Shown here in pieces: positions 49,627-59,814 of a stretch of 64,000 nt of DNA. The stretch covers positions 434,001 through 498,000 of the forward strand of contig NZ_FQVP01000002.1 of the NCBI RefSeq assembly GCF_900129395.1. Reading direction: 5' to 3'. The notes below the pieces were generated by a model that was not told the origin of the DNA, ran no database searches, and was given only the letters and a program-made list of their open reading frames with translations. Numbering within the stretch: the stretch's first letter is position 1; each line of letters opens with the position of its first letter. Source of the stretch: Pseudosulfitobacter pseudonitzschiae (GTDB lineage Bacteria > Pseudomonadota > Alphaproteobacteria > Rhodobacterales > Rhodobacteraceae). The position numbers and the translations under genes were made by a program.

Positions 49627-50322
49627 TCAGTCTGTTGTTTGCGATGTTTCGAGGGCGGGGGCGTGATAGCCGTATTCGGCCAGCTCCCAGTGATACAGGT
49701 CGGCCACGCGGGCCAGCGCGCGGGGCGTGTAAAGGGCGCGCCAGTCGCCCACCTTTGCCCAGCGTTCGGGGTTGTTGCGCAGGTGCGGCCAGTCGACCGT
49801 GCCCAGGTCCAGACGGGCGCAAAGTGCGGCGCGGTCCTGAGCCAGGTGCTCCAGACGTACGGCCGCGTCGATCACCGGTGTGCCGTCGATGCCGTATATG
49901 TCCAGATCCTGCGTGGCTTGCGGGCTGTGGTGCAGCCAGTCGACAAAGGCCGTGCGGCGGTCGTCCTGCGACACCCGGCCTGCGAAATGGGCGCGGTTGC
50001 GCATGGCAAAATGCGACACCAGCCGTTCGAAGGGATTCCGCAGGGTGGTGAATTTGAAATAGCCGTCCCAGACCGCGCGGGGCAGGGCGTCGCGCACATC
50101 GGCTGCGGGCATGTGCCCGTACCAGGTGCCCCTGGAGGCGTCCTGTGCCGGACCACGGCTGCCGATGATCCCTTCGGGGCCGTCATAGGCATCGCGTGCG
50201 ACGCCGTCGGCGCAGGCCTCGGCCGGGGCGCAAAACCGTTCCAGCGCCGCCTCGGTCGAGGTGCTCGCGGTTTTGAAGGTCTTGAGATAGATAAACCGGT
50301 GGCTGTGCGAGATCATGACCAT
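49627..50322 (-). CDS. Sulfotransferase-family protein 1
   Basis: 231 residues from ATG at 50322 (GGGGGTG upstream, TGATG overlap with the neighbour); the longest frame starts two codons earlier at a GTG. PAPS 5'-phosphosulfate loop as FIYLKTFKTASTSTE (about 9-23), 3'-phosphate motif as TLRNPFERLVSHFAMR (about 93-108). This is the sulfotransferase-2-like pattern. The acceptor is unknown, possibly a surface polysaccharide. Confidence 0.8.
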   Translation of the reverse strand: MVMISHSHRFIYLKTFKTASTSTEAALERFCAPAEACADGVARDAYDGPEGIIGSRGPAQDASRGTWYGHMPAADVRDALPRAVWDGYFKFTTLRNPFERLVSHFAMRNRAHFAGRVSQDDRRTAFVDWLHHSPQATQDLDIYGIDGTPVIDAAVRLEHLAQDRAALCARLDLGTVDWPHLRNNPERWAKVGDWRALYTPRALARVADLYHWELAEYGYHAPALETSQTTD

Positions 50323-51020
50323 CAGCACACCCCCTGCGTTGCGAAGCGCGTCGAAGTGTCATAGCCGAAAGCCGCAAAATCATCGGCATAATAGTCGACG
50401 ACCCTGGCGGCTGCTGTGGGTGACATGCTGCGCCACGCCTCGTGATCTGTGCTGGCATTCTCGTGCAGCGGGGCGGGGGAGACGCGGTTGGCGATGCCAA
50501 GCTTGTCCACGATCACAGCCCAATCTGCGGCCAGCGTTTCCAGTCGGGCCAGATGAGTGACGGATTGGGGTGAGGGCACCCATTTGACTTGGGGTAACAG
50601 GCTGCGCATCTGCCGGGCCTGCGCGGGCAAGTCGCTGGCAAGATCGTCAAAGGACATATCCAGATAGGGCGCACAGTTTGCCCGCACCTCCGGGTCGGCA
50701 TGTGAAACCGCCCGCCGCTTGACAAAAGCCAGCGCCGACCAGGCGCGTGCAAAGGGATTGCGCACAACGGCAAAGCTGAACATCGAGGTCAGACGTGCGG
50801 GACCCAGCAGTTTGCCCAGACGATCCAGACGGCTGTGCTTGATGATCGCCGCCGCCGGGTCCATTCCGCAGGCGGCACGCGTGCCCCGAACGGATTTGCG
50901 CGAACGTATGTCCAGATCGCGCGACAGGTCCAGGGCCGGGGCCAGCATGGTACGCACGCTGCTGCCGCCGGTTTTGGGGATGTGAATGAACACACAGTTC
51001 AGGCTTTCCGAGACGATCAT
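50322..51020 (-). CDS. Sulfotransferase-family protein 2
   Basis: 232 residues from ATG at 51020 (TGATG overlap with the upstream gene); the frame is open for 89 more codons inside the upstream gene. PAPS loop FIHIPKTGGSSVRTML (about 11-26) and 3' motif AVVRNPFARAWSALAFVKRR (about 83-102). It is a distant paralogue of the following gene. Both sit inside the sucC-sucD interval and are co-oriented with them. Confidence 0.8.
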   Translation of the reverse strand: MIVSESLNCVFIHIPKTGGSSVRTMLAPALDLSRDLDIRSRKSVRGTRAACGMDPAAAIIKHSRLDRLGKLLGPARLTSMFSFAVVRNPFARAWSALAFVKRRAVSHADPEVRANCAPYLDMSFDDLASDLPAQARQMRSLLPQVKWVPSPQSVTHLARLETLAADWAVIVDKLGIANRVSPAPLHENASTDHEAWRSMSPTAAARVVDYYADDFAAFGYDTSTRFATQGVC

Positions 51021-51535
51021 CAGCTGTCCCCCGGAGCCATCGCGACCGGCAGGCGGTCGACGGCCATGAAGGTTGTGACAGCATTCGCACCACCACGTGT
51101 GCCCACATGCACCACGGCCACGCGCCCTTGCAGCAATTCGCGCGCTTCGATCAGGGCGGTGCCGGGCTGGGCGGAATGGGTGGCGGGCATGGCGGTCGGT
51201 TGGCCAAATACAGGCGGCGTATTCATCTGGACCCGCAGCGCGTCGATCGCAGCCTGCGGCTGGTTGCCGTGCCAGGACACCTCGCAACGCCGCTCGACGC
51301 CATAGGGCGCATCTGTCGGCGCGGCCTCAAGCGTGGCGTCCCAGAAGGTCAGCTCGAACGGCAGCGGTGTGCCGACCAGCGCCTGCATGTTGTCGCGTGC
51401 CTGCGCGGCGGTCTGGCCTGCCTGAAAACAATAGGCGTTGAACGCACTTATGGCAGCCTGCCCGTCGGCCATGGCAATGCCTGCTGTCCCGAGGGACAAC
51501 GACACGGCAAAAGCGGCAGGGCAGAAACGGCGCAT
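51020..51535 (-). CDS. Exported hypothetical protein
   Basis: 171 residues; signal peptide RRFCPAAFAVSLSLGTAGIAMA, then a small domain with two conserved-looking Cys (AYCFQAG, VERRCEVSW). Not recognised. It is the first of three accessory genes between sucC and sucD; similar exported proteins occur with roseobacter suc genes, but no function is known to me. Confidence 0.65.
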   Translation of the reverse strand: MRRFCPAAFAVSLSLGTAGIAMADGQAAISAFNAYCFQAGQTAAQARDNMQALVGTPLPFELTFWDATLEAAPTDAPYGVERRCEVSWHGNQPQAAIDALRVQMNTPPVFGQPTAMPATHSAQPGTALIEARELLQGRVAVVHVGTRGGANAVTTFMAVDRLPVAMAPGDS

Positions 51536-51681
51536 CAGTTCAACGCTCCAAAGGGCGCATGGGAAAAAAGGGAGACCCCCGGCGAAACCGGATTGACGAA
51601 AAGCTTGCGCATCACATCGAACCTCCGTTGCAAGGGGCTGTGTGCTCGGGGGCGAAGCGGTTCGCCCCCGATGCCGGACAC

Positions 51682-52875
51682 TTAGCCCTTGACCGCTTTC
51701 ACGATCTTCTGTGCGCCGTCTTTCAGGTCTTCGGCGGCGATCACGTCAAGGCCGGAGTTGTTGATGATGTCCTTGCCCTGTTGCACATTCGTGCCTTCCA
51801 GACGGACCACCAGCGGCACTTTCAGGCCCACTTCCTTCACCGCGGCCACAACGCCCTCGGCGATCACATCGCAGCGCATGATGCCGCCGAAGATGTTCAC
51901 GAGGATGCCTTTGACCTGCGGGTCCGAGGTGATGATCTTGAACGCCTCGGTCACTTTCTCCTTGGTGGCACCGCCACCGACGTCGAGGAAGTTGGCAGGC
52001 TCGGCGCCGTAGAGCTTGATGATGTCCATTGTGGCCATCGCCAGACCCGCACCGTTGACCATGCAGCCGATTTCGCCGTCCAGCGCGATATAGTTCAGGT
52101 CGTATTTGGACGCGGCGAGTTCCTTGGGGTCTTCCTCGGTTTCGTCGCGCAGTTCGTTGATGTCGGCGTGCTTGTACATGGCGTTGCCGTCAAAGCTGAC
52201 CTTCGCGTCCAGCACTTTCAGGTCGCCGCTGTCGGTGACGATCAGCGGGTTGATTTCCAGCATCTCCATGTCTTTTTCCAGGAACGCCTTGTACAGCAGC
52301 GCCATCAGACCGACGCACTGTTTAACCTGCTTGCCTTCCAGCCCGAGGGCAAAGGCGATGCGGCGGCCGTGGAATGCCTGATAGCCGGATGCAGGATCAA
52401 CCGAGAAGCTGAGGATTTTTTCGGGGGTCGACGCTGCGACCTCTTCGATGTCCATGCCACCCTCGGTCGAGCAGACAAAGCTGACGCGGCTGGTTTGGCG
52501 ATCCACCAGCAGGGCCAGGTACAGTTCGGTTTCGATGCCCGAGCCGTCTTCGATGTAGATACGGTTGACCTGTTTGCCGGCAGGGCCGGTCTGGTGCGTG
52601 ACCAAAGTGCGGCCCAGCATCTTCTTGGCTTCTTCGGCGGCTTCTTCGACCGATTTCGTCAGGCGCACGCCGCCTTTCTCGCCGGCGTCAGCTTCTTTGA
52701 AGTGACCCTTGCCGCGTCCACCTGCGTGGATCTGCGCCTTGACCACCCACAGGGGGCCGTCCATCTCGGCGGCTGCGTTTTTGGCGTCTTCGGCTTTCAG
52801 CACGACGCGTCCGTCGGAAACGGGTGCCCCGTAAGAGCGAAGCAAGGCCTTGGCCTGATATTCGTGGATGTTCAT
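51682..52875 (-). CDS. sucC: Succinyl-CoA synthetase beta subunit
   Basis: 397 residues. ATP-grasp fold: [39 protein letters not shown], and [37 protein letters not shown]. With SucD it makes ATP or GTP from succinyl-CoA. It heads the suc operon; the paired GTGATCAC operator lies 112-145 bases upstream of the start codon. Confidence 0.96.
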   Translation of the reverse strand: MNIHEYQAKALLRSYGAPVSDGRVVLKAEDAKNAAAEMDGPLWVVKAQIHAGGRGKGHFKEADAGEKGGVRLTKSVEEAAEEAKKMLGRTLVTHQTGPAGKQVNRIYIEDGSGIETELYLALLVDRQTSRVSFVCSTEGGMDIEEVAASTPEKILSFSVDPASGYQAFHGRRIAFALGLEGKQVKQCVGLMALLYKAFLEKDMEMLEINPLIVTDSGDLKVLDAKVSFDGNAMYKHADINELRDETEEDPKELAASKYDLNYIALDGEIGCMVNGAGLAMATMDIIKLYGAEPANFLDVGGGATKEKVTEAFKIITSDPQVKGILVNIFGGIMRCDVIAEGVVAAVKEVGLKVPLVVRLEGTNVQQGKDIINNSGLDVIAAEDLKDGAQKIVKAVKG

Positions 52876-52986
52876 GACAAAACGGTCCTGAGTAGCTGCG
52901 GTTTAACTGGCTGTATACGATCAAGCGTGAAGGGATGGTAAACTGAAAAGGCGCGGAAGGCGGGGTTTTGCCTAGAAAATCCAGCA

Positions 52987-53020
52987 TTTGTGATCACACG
53001 TTTTTTCCTGTGATCACAAA
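52987..53020. promoter_or_regulatory. Paired operator upstream of sucC
   Basis: TTTGTGATCACA (52987-52998), ten bases, TGTGATCACAAA (53009-53020): two 10-bp palindromes that together form a perfect 12-bp inverted repeat; centres 20 bp apart. The same arrangement precedes sdhC at 59261-59295. Confidence 0.8.
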
Positions 53021-53091
53021 ATTTGAAACGTTACCGCTGACAGCGCGTTTCTGGGGGTGTTGGCACAGATTCCTTTGTGCTGGCAGTTTGT

Positions 53092-53850
53092 TCAGCGCTG
53101 CGAGTCGCGCAAATTTCGCCACTTGAACACCAGCGAAACTGCAATTGCGGCGACGACCAGGGCGGGCCAGCCGGGGCCGGGGCCGTTCGTAAGATCGATG
53201 ACCACCAGCACGGCTGTTGCCAGACCCGCGCGCTGACATGACTTGCGAAACTTGATCCGGGCGTCATCGTTCAGATGCACCGATTGCGGGCGGTCAATGC
53301 GCGGTGCGACCGAGGCCAGATCGTCGGGTGCCTTGACCCCCTCGGCCAGCACGGCGAACAGTTCGACCTCTTCAATCAGGTTCTTGGGTGTGGCAGGGCC
53401 AAGCGGGCGAAACTCGGCGACAAGCCGTCCACGCGCGTAATCGGCCACCTGGCGCGACACCAGAATGCCGCCGACATTGGCGTTTTCCTGCAACCGCGCG
53501 GCCAGGTTGACACCGTCGCCCAGCAGATCGCTGCCTTCGACAATGACATCGCCCAGATGCACACCGATGCGAAAGGGCAGGGCGTCCGCGGTGTCGTTCA
53601 GCGTTTGCTGGATTGTGACGGCAGCGGCCACGCCTTCGACGACCGAGGGAAATTCGGCGATCAGCCCGTCGCCCGAGGTGTTGGCGATGCGCCCGCCACG
53701 GGCGATGACAGCCGCGTCGATCACCCGGCGCGCGCGGCGCAGGGCCTGAACGGTGTTCACTTCGTCGCGGGCCATGCGGCCCGAATAGTTCGCGGCGTCT
53801 GCTGACAGGATCGTGGTCAGCTTGCGTTTGATGTCAGGCAGTTGGGACAC
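53092..53850 (-). CDS. Class III adenylate/guanylate cyclase
   Basis: About 252 residues from a GTG at 53850 that has AGGGGGTC just upstream; an ATG at 53874 is the alternative. Cyclase domain: RKLTTILSADAANYSGRMARDE (first metal Asp), IANTSGDGLIAEFPSVVEGVAAAV (second metal Asp), FRIGVHLGDVIVEGSDLLGDGVNLAARLQENA. The C-terminus has two membrane helices (GLATAVLVVIDL and WPALVVAAIAVSLVFKW). It makes cAMP or cGMP at the membrane. It lies between mdh and sucC but ends 71 bases before the operator, so it is a separate unit from suc. Confidence 0.85.
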   Translation of the reverse strand: MSQLPDIKRKLTTILSADAANYSGRMARDEVNTVQALRRARRVIDAAVIARGGRIANTSGDGLIAEFPSVVEGVAAAVTIQQTLNDTADALPFRIGVHLGDVIVEGSDLLGDGVNLAARLQENANVGGILVSRQVADYARGRLVAEFRPLGPATPKNLIEEVELFAVLAEGVKAPDDLASVAPRIDRPQSVHLNDDARIKFRKSCQRAGLATAVLVVIDLTNGPGPGWPALVVAAIAVSLVFKWRNLRDSQR

Positions 53851-53917
53851 GTCGACCCCCTGAAGACCCCGCATGTAGGGCGGTGTTGGTGTGCGGCCCG
53901 GTTGCCGGGCAGCATAT

Positions 53918-53950
53918 AAAAAGCCGGACACGTCGAACGCGCCCGGCTTT
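53918..53950 (-). terminator. Terminator of mdh
   Basis: On the minus strand AAAGCCGG, 15 bases, CCGGCTTT continuing into TTAT; 23 bases after the mdh stop. Confidence 0.8.
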
Positions 53951-53972
53951 ATTCATGACAGCAAGAATTGGC

Positions 53973-55055
<1,083 letters not shown>

Positions 55056-55095
55056 CTAACCTTGAATGCAGTGCAAAGGTTTCCAAGGAGTTAAC

Positions 55096-55851
55096 GTGCT
55101 GGAACTGGATTGGGCGTTCTTTGCGGTGGCAGGCCCCGCGGTGATGTTTGCGGGGGTGTCAAAGGGCGGATTTGGCTCGGGCGCGGCCTTTGCAGGGGCG
55201 TCGATTCTGGCACTGGTGGTCGCGCCGGGGCTGGCGCTGGGGGTGATGCTGCCGATGCTGATGCTGATCGATGTCGCAACGCTGGGTCCCTACTGGGGCA
55301 AATGGCGCTGGCCGGAGACGCGGTTGCTGATTCTGGGGGCGTTGCCCGGTGTTGTGCTGGGCGCGGGGTTGTATGGTGTGGCCGATGCGGATGTGTTCCG
55401 GGTGCTGATCGGCGTGATTTCGGTTGCCTTCGTGGCGTGGCAGGTGGGCCGCGCGCGTGGCTGGATCCCCGCCGCGTCACGGCCCCTGGGCCAGGGTGCG
55501 GGCGCTGTTGCGGGGATGGTTGCGGGTTTTACCAGCTTTGTCAGTCACGCGGGCGGCCCACCTGCGGCGGTCTATCTGCTGTCGCGCGGCATGACCAAGA
55601 CCGAATATCAGGCCTCTACGGTGCTGTTGTTCTGGGTGATCAACGTGGCCAAGTTCGTGCCCTATGCCTATCTGGGCATGTTCACGCTGCAAACGGGGCT
55701 GGCCAATCTGGCGCTGGCGCCTTTTGCGCTGGCGGGGGCGTGGATCGGGGTCAAGGCGCACAGGCTGGTGCCGGAACGTGCGTTCTTTGCGCTGACCTAT
55801 GTGCTGTTGGTGGTGACGGGGGTAAAGCTGATTTGGGACGGGTTGACTTGA
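55096..55851 (+). CDS. TauE/SafE-family sulfite exporter-like protein
   Basis: 251 residues from GTG at 55096 (AAGGAG five bases upstream). Eight or so membrane helices; family motifs VSKGGFGSGAAFAG near residue 22 and FTSFVSHAGGPPAAVYLLSRGMTKTEYQAST in the second half. These proteins export sulfite or sulfoacetate, or transport other anions; the substrate is not deducible here. Monocistronic. Confidence 0.88.
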   Translation: MLELDWAFFAVAGPAVMFAGVSKGGFGSGAAFAGASILALVVAPGLALGVMLPMLMLIDVATLGPYWGKWRWPETRLLILGALPGVVLGAGLYGVADADVFRVLIGVISVAFVAWQVGRARGWIPAASRPLGQGAGAVAGMVAGFTSFVSHAGGPPAAVYLLSRGMTKTEYQASTVLLFWVINVAKFVPYAYLGMFTLQTGLANLALAPFALAGAWIGVKAHRLVPERAFFALTYVLLVVTGVKLIWDGLT

Positions 55852-55860
55852 GGCCATGAA

Positions 55861-55887
55861 AAAGGCGGCCACGAGGGGCCGCCTTTT
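55861..55887 (+). terminator. Terminator between tauE-like and convergent gene
   Basis: AAAGGCGGCC / GGCCGCCTTTT with a six-base loop; serves the tauE-like gene and, reversed, the minus-strand gene at 55908. Confidence 0.88.
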
Positions 55888-55907
55888 GCATGTCAGGTCG
55901 TCAGAAT

Positions 55908-56243
55908 TCAGGCGTCCTTGCCGGGCGCTGGCAACGCCTCGGCCAGTTCCTCGAACGCTTGTCCCGATGCCACGAGGCACGTCATCCCCGCGGGCGTGGT
56001 CACCGTGATTGTCCAGGTGCCGGTTTCGGACGAGGCAAACACCTCGATCACCTGGTTGTTGGCGCCCAGGCCCATGGACTGGCGGGTTTCGCCGTAGCCA
56101 GACGCCAGACGGTCGACCACCATGGCGCGCGGACCGCAGTTGCGGGCGCTGGATTGCGCGGCCACATGGCCGGCAGCCGTCAGATACAGTGTGGCGGCGG
56201 CGGTCAGTGCCGCCAGATGCAGGAATGTCTTGTTGCGTGTCAT
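55908..56243 (-). CDS. Exported hypothetical protein
   Basis: 111 residues; signal peptide FLHLAALTAAATLYLTAAGHVAAQ, then a small domain with Cys at two sites (RNCGPRAMV, GMTCLVASG) that could form a disulfide. Not recognised. A GC-rich leader with several stem-loops lies upstream on the same strand (56250-56420). Confidence 0.65.
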   Translation of the reverse strand: MTRNKTFLHLAALTAAATLYLTAAGHVAAQSSARNCGPRAMVVDRLASGYGETRQSMGLGANNQVIEVFASSETGTWTITVTTPAGMTCLVASGQAFEELAEALPAPGKDA

Positions 56244-56249
56244 GATGTT

Positions 56250-56420
56250 CAGCCTTTGGTCAAAAAGGCGTCACCCGCAGTCATCTGGCCTGATCCGGTT
56301 GCCCGGCGATGACCGGGCGGCCCCGGTTCCTGTGCTGTCGCGACACCCCTTCCGCAAAGGTTCGGCGGCCCTGCCAAAACGGCCCTCCCGGTGATATCGG
56401 ACGGCATCAGCCTGCGCCCC
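56250..56420 (-). other. GC-rich leader with several stem-loops
   Basis: Between the exported gene (minus) and mcl2 (plus). Visible stems include GCCCGG/CCGGGC (56301-56318) nested in CCGG/CCGG, TGTCG/CGACA (56336-56345), and a CCGC...GCGG hairpin near 56350-56370. It may be a structured 5' leader of the minus gene. It matches no riboswitch class that I recognise. Confidence 0.35.
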
Positions 56421-56563
56421 GAGTGGTAAATAATGGTTAACGGGCCGTGCGCCGCTACGGAAAATTTGAGATTTGCTGCATTGCGGCGCGTTTCCACTTG
56501 AACCTTTCGCAAAAAAATGCCCCTTTGCGCGCAACATTATTACCCGACCCGAAAGGCAGGCTT

Positions 56564-57418
56564 ATGTCACTCGACCGTCCGTTGCGCTCCGTTCTCTACA
56601 TTCCGGCCTCCAAGCCGCGCGCCTTGGACAAGGCACGTGGGTTGCCCGTTGATGCGATCATTTTCGATCTCGAAGATGCGGTGACCGCCGAAGAAAAGGA
56701 AACCGCGCGCGGCACATTGGCAGAGGCGCTGGCCCAGGGCGGCTATGGTGCCCGGATGAAGATCATTCGCATCAATGGTCTGGATACCGCATGGGGTGCT
56801 GACGATGCGCGTGCTGCCGCTGATATGGGGGCCGACGCGATCCTGTTGCCCAAGGTGTCCAGTCCCGCCGATCTGGACGCGCTGGCCGCGATCACCGGTG
56901 ATGCGCCGCTGTGGGCGATGATGGAGACCCCCGCAGGCATGTTGAACGCCGCCGCCATCGCAGCCCACCCCAAGCTGCAGGGGTTGGTGATGGGGACCAA
57001 CGATCTGGCGAAAGAGTTGAACACGCGCGCACGGGCCGACCGCCTGCCGTTGCAGGCCGGACTGGGCCTGTGCCTGCTGGCGGCCAAGGCGCATGGACTG
57101 GCGATTGTGGATGGGGTTTATAACGCCTTCAAGGACGACGAGGGGCTGGCGCTGGAATGTGAACAGGGCCGCGACATGGGGTTTGACGGCAAAACGCTGA
57201 TCCACCCCGCGCAGGTAGATGTGACCAACACCGCATATTCTCCCTCCGAGGCCGAGATCGACACCGCCCGCCGACAGATCGAAGCCTTTGACGCGGTCGA
57301 AGCCTCGGGGCAGGGTGTGGCTGTGGTTGACGGCAAGATTGTCGAGAATCTGCATGTTGAAACCGCACGCAAACTGATCGCACAGGCCGAGGCCATCGCG
57401 GCCATGGCAGAAGGTTAA
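56564..57418 (+). CDS. mcl2: (3S)-Malyl-CoA thioesterase / CoA ester lyase family
   Basis: 284 residues from ATG at 56564. HpcH/HpaI-like TIM barrel: RSVLYIPASKPRALDKARGLPVDAIIFDLEDAV (about 8-40), WAMMETPAGMLNAAAIA, MGTNDLAKELNTR, and FDGKTLIHPAQV. Its length and opening resemble Rhodobacter Mcl2, the (3S)-malyl-CoA thioesterase of the ethylmalonyl-CoA pathway, rather than the longer Mcl1 lyase. The mesaconyl-CoA hydratase gene downstream supports this. Confidence 0.85.
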   Translation: MSLDRPLRSVLYIPASKPRALDKARGLPVDAIIFDLEDAVTAEEKETARGTLAEALAQGGYGARMKIIRINGLDTAWGADDARAAADMGADAILLPKVSSPADLDALAAITGDAPLWAMMETPAGMLNAAAIAAHPKLQGLVMGTNDLAKELNTRARADRLPLQAGLGLCLLAAKAHGLAIVDGVYNAFKDDEGLALECEQGRDMGFDGKTLIHPAQVDVTNTAYSPSEAEIDTARRQIEAFDAVEASGQGVAVVDGKIVENLHVETARKLIAQAEAIAAMAEG

Positions 57419-57422
57419 ACCT

Positions 57423-57968
57423 ATGACACTGCTTATTCTCGGGGTTCTTTTGTGGGCAGCGGCCCATTTCTTTAAACGTGCCATGCCTGCACAGCGCGCC
57501 GCCATGGGCAATGCTGGAAAAGGTGTTGTCGCGCTTGCGCTTGTGGCCTCTGTGCTGCTGATGATCTTTGGCTACCGTGCGGCGGATGGAGCGTTTTTCT
57601 GGGGGCGTCATCCGGCGACCACGGGGATCAACAACCTGCTGATGGTTGCCGCCCTGTATTTCGTCAGCCCCGGCCCGAAGAAGGGCGCGATTTTCTACAA
57701 GATGCGCCACCCGATGCTGACGGGTTTCTCGTTGTGGGCCATCGCGCACCTGTTGGTGAACGGCGATGTGCCATCGTTCGTGCTGTTCGGCGGATTGCTG
57801 GTCTGGGCGCTGGCCGAAATGGCGGTGATCAACCGCGCCGAGCCCGCATGGACACCGCCCGCCAAAGGGTCGATTTCCAAGGATGTCATGTTCCTTGGCA
57901 TTTCTTTCGTGCTGCTGGGGGTGATCGGTGCGATCCACAGCTGGCTGGGTTATAACCCGTTCGGGTAA
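57423..57968 (+). CDS. NnrU-family membrane protein
   Basis: 181 residues, about five membrane helices; the opening LLILGVLLWAAAHFFKRAMPAQRA and KMRHPMLTGFSLWAIAHLLVNGD are typical NnrU motifs. NnrU was named from denitrification loci, but members are widespread and the biochemical role is unknown. Four bases separate it from mcl2. Confidence 0.85.
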   Translation: MTLLILGVLLWAAAHFFKRAMPAQRAAMGNAGKGVVALALVASVLLMIFGYRAADGAFFWGRHPATTGINNLLMVAALYFVSPGPKKGAIFYKMRHPMLTGFSLWAIAHLLVNGDVPSFVLFGGLLVWALAEMAVINRAEPAWTPPAKGSISKDVMFLGISFVLLGVIGAIHSWLGYNPFG

Positions 57969-57978
57969 GGATAAGACT

Positions 57979-58182
57979 ATGAAACTCTACCGTTTTCTGT
58001 CCGAAGAGGACACTTCCGCCTTTTGTCACAAGGTGACGGATGCGCTGAACAAGGGGTGGGAACTGCATGGCAGCCCGACCCAGACATGGGACCACGCCGC
58101 AGGTGTCATGCGCTGCGGTCAGGCCGTGGTGAAAGAGGCCCCCGGCACCTACACGCCCGACACCAAGCTGGGGGCGCATTGA
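57979..58182 (+). CDS. DUF1737-type small protein
   Basis: 67 residues from ATG at 57979 (AAGG upstream). KLYRFLSEEDTSAFCHKVTDALNKGWELHGSPTQTW is the DUF1737 pattern, normally a short beta-rich domain. Its stop overlaps the mch start (TGATG), so it is part of the mcl2-mch operon. Function unknown. Confidence 0.8.
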   Translation: MKLYRFLSEEDTSAFCHKVTDALNKGWELHGSPTQTWDHAAGVMRCGQAVVKEAPGTYTPDTKLGAH

Positions 58183-59210
58183 TGAAGACCAACGCGGGCC
58201 GCTTCTTTGAAGACTACACGTTAGGGCAGGTGATCGACCACGCGGTGCCGCGCACCGTCAAGATGGGCGAACGCGCGCTGTATCACATGCTGTATCCGGC
58301 ACGACACGCGCTGTATTCGTCCGACCAGTTCGCCCAAGGTTGCGGTCTGCCGTTCTCGCCGTTGGATGATATGATCGCCTTTCACATCGTTTTCGGAAAA
58401 ACCGTGCCCGATGTGTCGCTGAACGCGGTGGCGAACCTTGGCTATGCCGAGGGGCGTTGGAAATTGCCGGTTTGGCCGGGCGACACGCTGCGCGCGCGGT
58501 CCGAAGTGATCGGGCTGAAGCAGAACTCGAACGGCAAGACGGGCGTGGTCTATGTGCGCACCACCGGCCTGAACCAGCATGACGAGGAAGTGCTGGAATA
58601 TGTACGCTGGGTCATGGTGCGCAAAGGGAACGTTGATGCGCCGGCCCCTGAAACCGTGGTGCCGGAACTGAGCAACGTGGTGGACCCCGCCGCGTTGGTG
58701 ATCCCCAAAGGGCTGGATTTCAGCAACTACGATTTCACACTGGCGGGTGAGCCGCACCGCTGGGGGGACTATGAGATCGGCGAGCAGATCGACCACGTGG
58801 ATGGCGTCACCGTGGAAGAGGCCGAGCACATGATGGCCACGCGCCTGTGGCAGAACACGGCCAAGGTGCATTTCGACACCTCGGCGCGGCCCGATGGCAG
58901 CCGCCTGATCTATGGCGGTCATGTGATTTCGATGGCGCGGGCGTTGTCGTTCAACGGGTTGGCCAATGCGCAGATGGTCGTGGGGCTGAACGGTGGCGCA
59001 CATGCGAACCCCTGCGTGTCCGGCGACACGATCCGCGCGTGGTCCGAGGTTCTGGACAAGGCCGAAACCAGTGCCCCCGGCGTTGGCGCGCTGCGGCTGC
59101 GGCTGGTGGCGACCAAGGGGGGCGAGCCGTTCCAGTTGCGCGGAGAGGATGGCAAATATCTGCCGGATGTTCTGCTGGACCTGGATTATTGGGCCTTGGT
59201 TCCGCTTTAA
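58182..59210 (+). CDS. mch: Mesaconyl-CoA (beta-methylmalyl-CoA) hydratase
   Basis: 342 residues from ATG at 58182. Double hotdog MaoC-like enzyme: GRFFEDYTLGQVIDHAVPRTV, then HGRALSFNGL-like VISMARALSFNGLANAQMVVGLNGGAHANPCVSGDTIRAWSEVL. Length and neighbours match Mch of the ethylmalonyl-CoA pathway, which interconverts mesaconyl-CoA and beta-methylmalyl-CoA during acetate assimilation without the glyoxylate bypass. Confidence 0.87.
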   Translation: MKTNAGRFFEDYTLGQVIDHAVPRTVKMGERALYHMLYPARHALYSSDQFAQGCGLPFSPLDDMIAFHIVFGKTVPDVSLNAVANLGYAEGRWKLPVWPGDTLRARSEVIGLKQNSNGKTGVVYVRTTGLNQHDEEVLEYVRWVMVRKGNVDAPAPETVVPELSNVVDPAALVIPKGLDFSNYDFTLAGEPHRWGDYEIGEQIDHVDGVTVEEAEHMMATRLWQNTAKVHFDTSARPDGSRLIYGGHVISMARALSFNGLANAQMVVGLNGGAHANPCVSGDTIRAWSEVLDKAETSAPGVGALRLRLVATKGGEPFQLRGEDGKYLPDVLLDLDYWALVPL

Positions 59211-59260
59211 AGACAAAAGCAGGATGGGCGCGTAAATCCTATAAAAACGCTCATGTTTTA

Positions 59261-59295
59261 TTTGTGATCACGGCATCTCGGACTGTGATCACAAA
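59261..59295. promoter_or_regulatory. Paired operator upstream of sdhC
   Basis: TTTGTGATCACG (59261-59272), 11 bases, TGTGATCACAAA (59284-59295); dyad centres 21 bp apart. It matches the sucC site except for one base and one extra spacer base. Confidence 0.8.
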
Positions 59296-59419
59296 TGGTT
59301 GAATATTGATGGGTGCACCAAAAAACCACCCCTGTTAGTGGTAACAAATTGGCGCATCTACGTGACAGCGCGAAAAAACGGTTTAGTAAGAGACCAAGCA
59401 CCAAGCCAAAGGAGTCGTC

Positions 59420-59803
59420 ATGGCCGACGTGAACCGGGGCAACCGCCCGCTCTCACCGCATCTGACCATCTACCGCCCGCAGCTGACGTCGATGACGTCG
59501 ATCCTGACACGGATCACAGGCAACGCACTGCTGGTCACCACATTCCTGATCACATGGTGGTTCATTGCCGCCGCGACATCGCCCGAAGCCTTTGCCACCG
59601 CGGACGGTTTCCTGACCAGCTGGTTCGGTGATCTGGTGATGACGCTGTCGCTGTGGGGCCTTTGGTATCACACGCTGGCCGGTGTCCGGCACCTGATCTG
59701 GGATAACGGCGTTGGCCTTGAGATCAACACGGCCGAGAAACTCGGCTGGGCCGTTATCGGTGGATCGGTCGTTCTGACCATCCTGACCATCATTATTATT
59801 TAA
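59420..59803 (+). CDS. sdhC: Succinate dehydrogenase cytochrome b556 subunit
   Basis: 127 residues, three membrane helices. The N-terminal NRGNRPLSPHLTIYRPQLTSMTSILTRITG is the SdhC signature including the Ser/Arg quinone site; haem-ligand His lies in LWYHTLAGVRHLIWDNG. First gene of sdhCDAB. Confidence 0.95.
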   Translation: MADVNRGNRPLSPHLTIYRPQLTSMTSILTRITGNALLVTTFLITWWFIAAATSPEAFATADGFLTSWFGDLVMTLSLWGLWYHTLAGVRHLIWDNGVGLEINTAEKLGWAVIGGSVVLTILTIIII

Positions 59804-59814
59804 GGGGGCCACCG

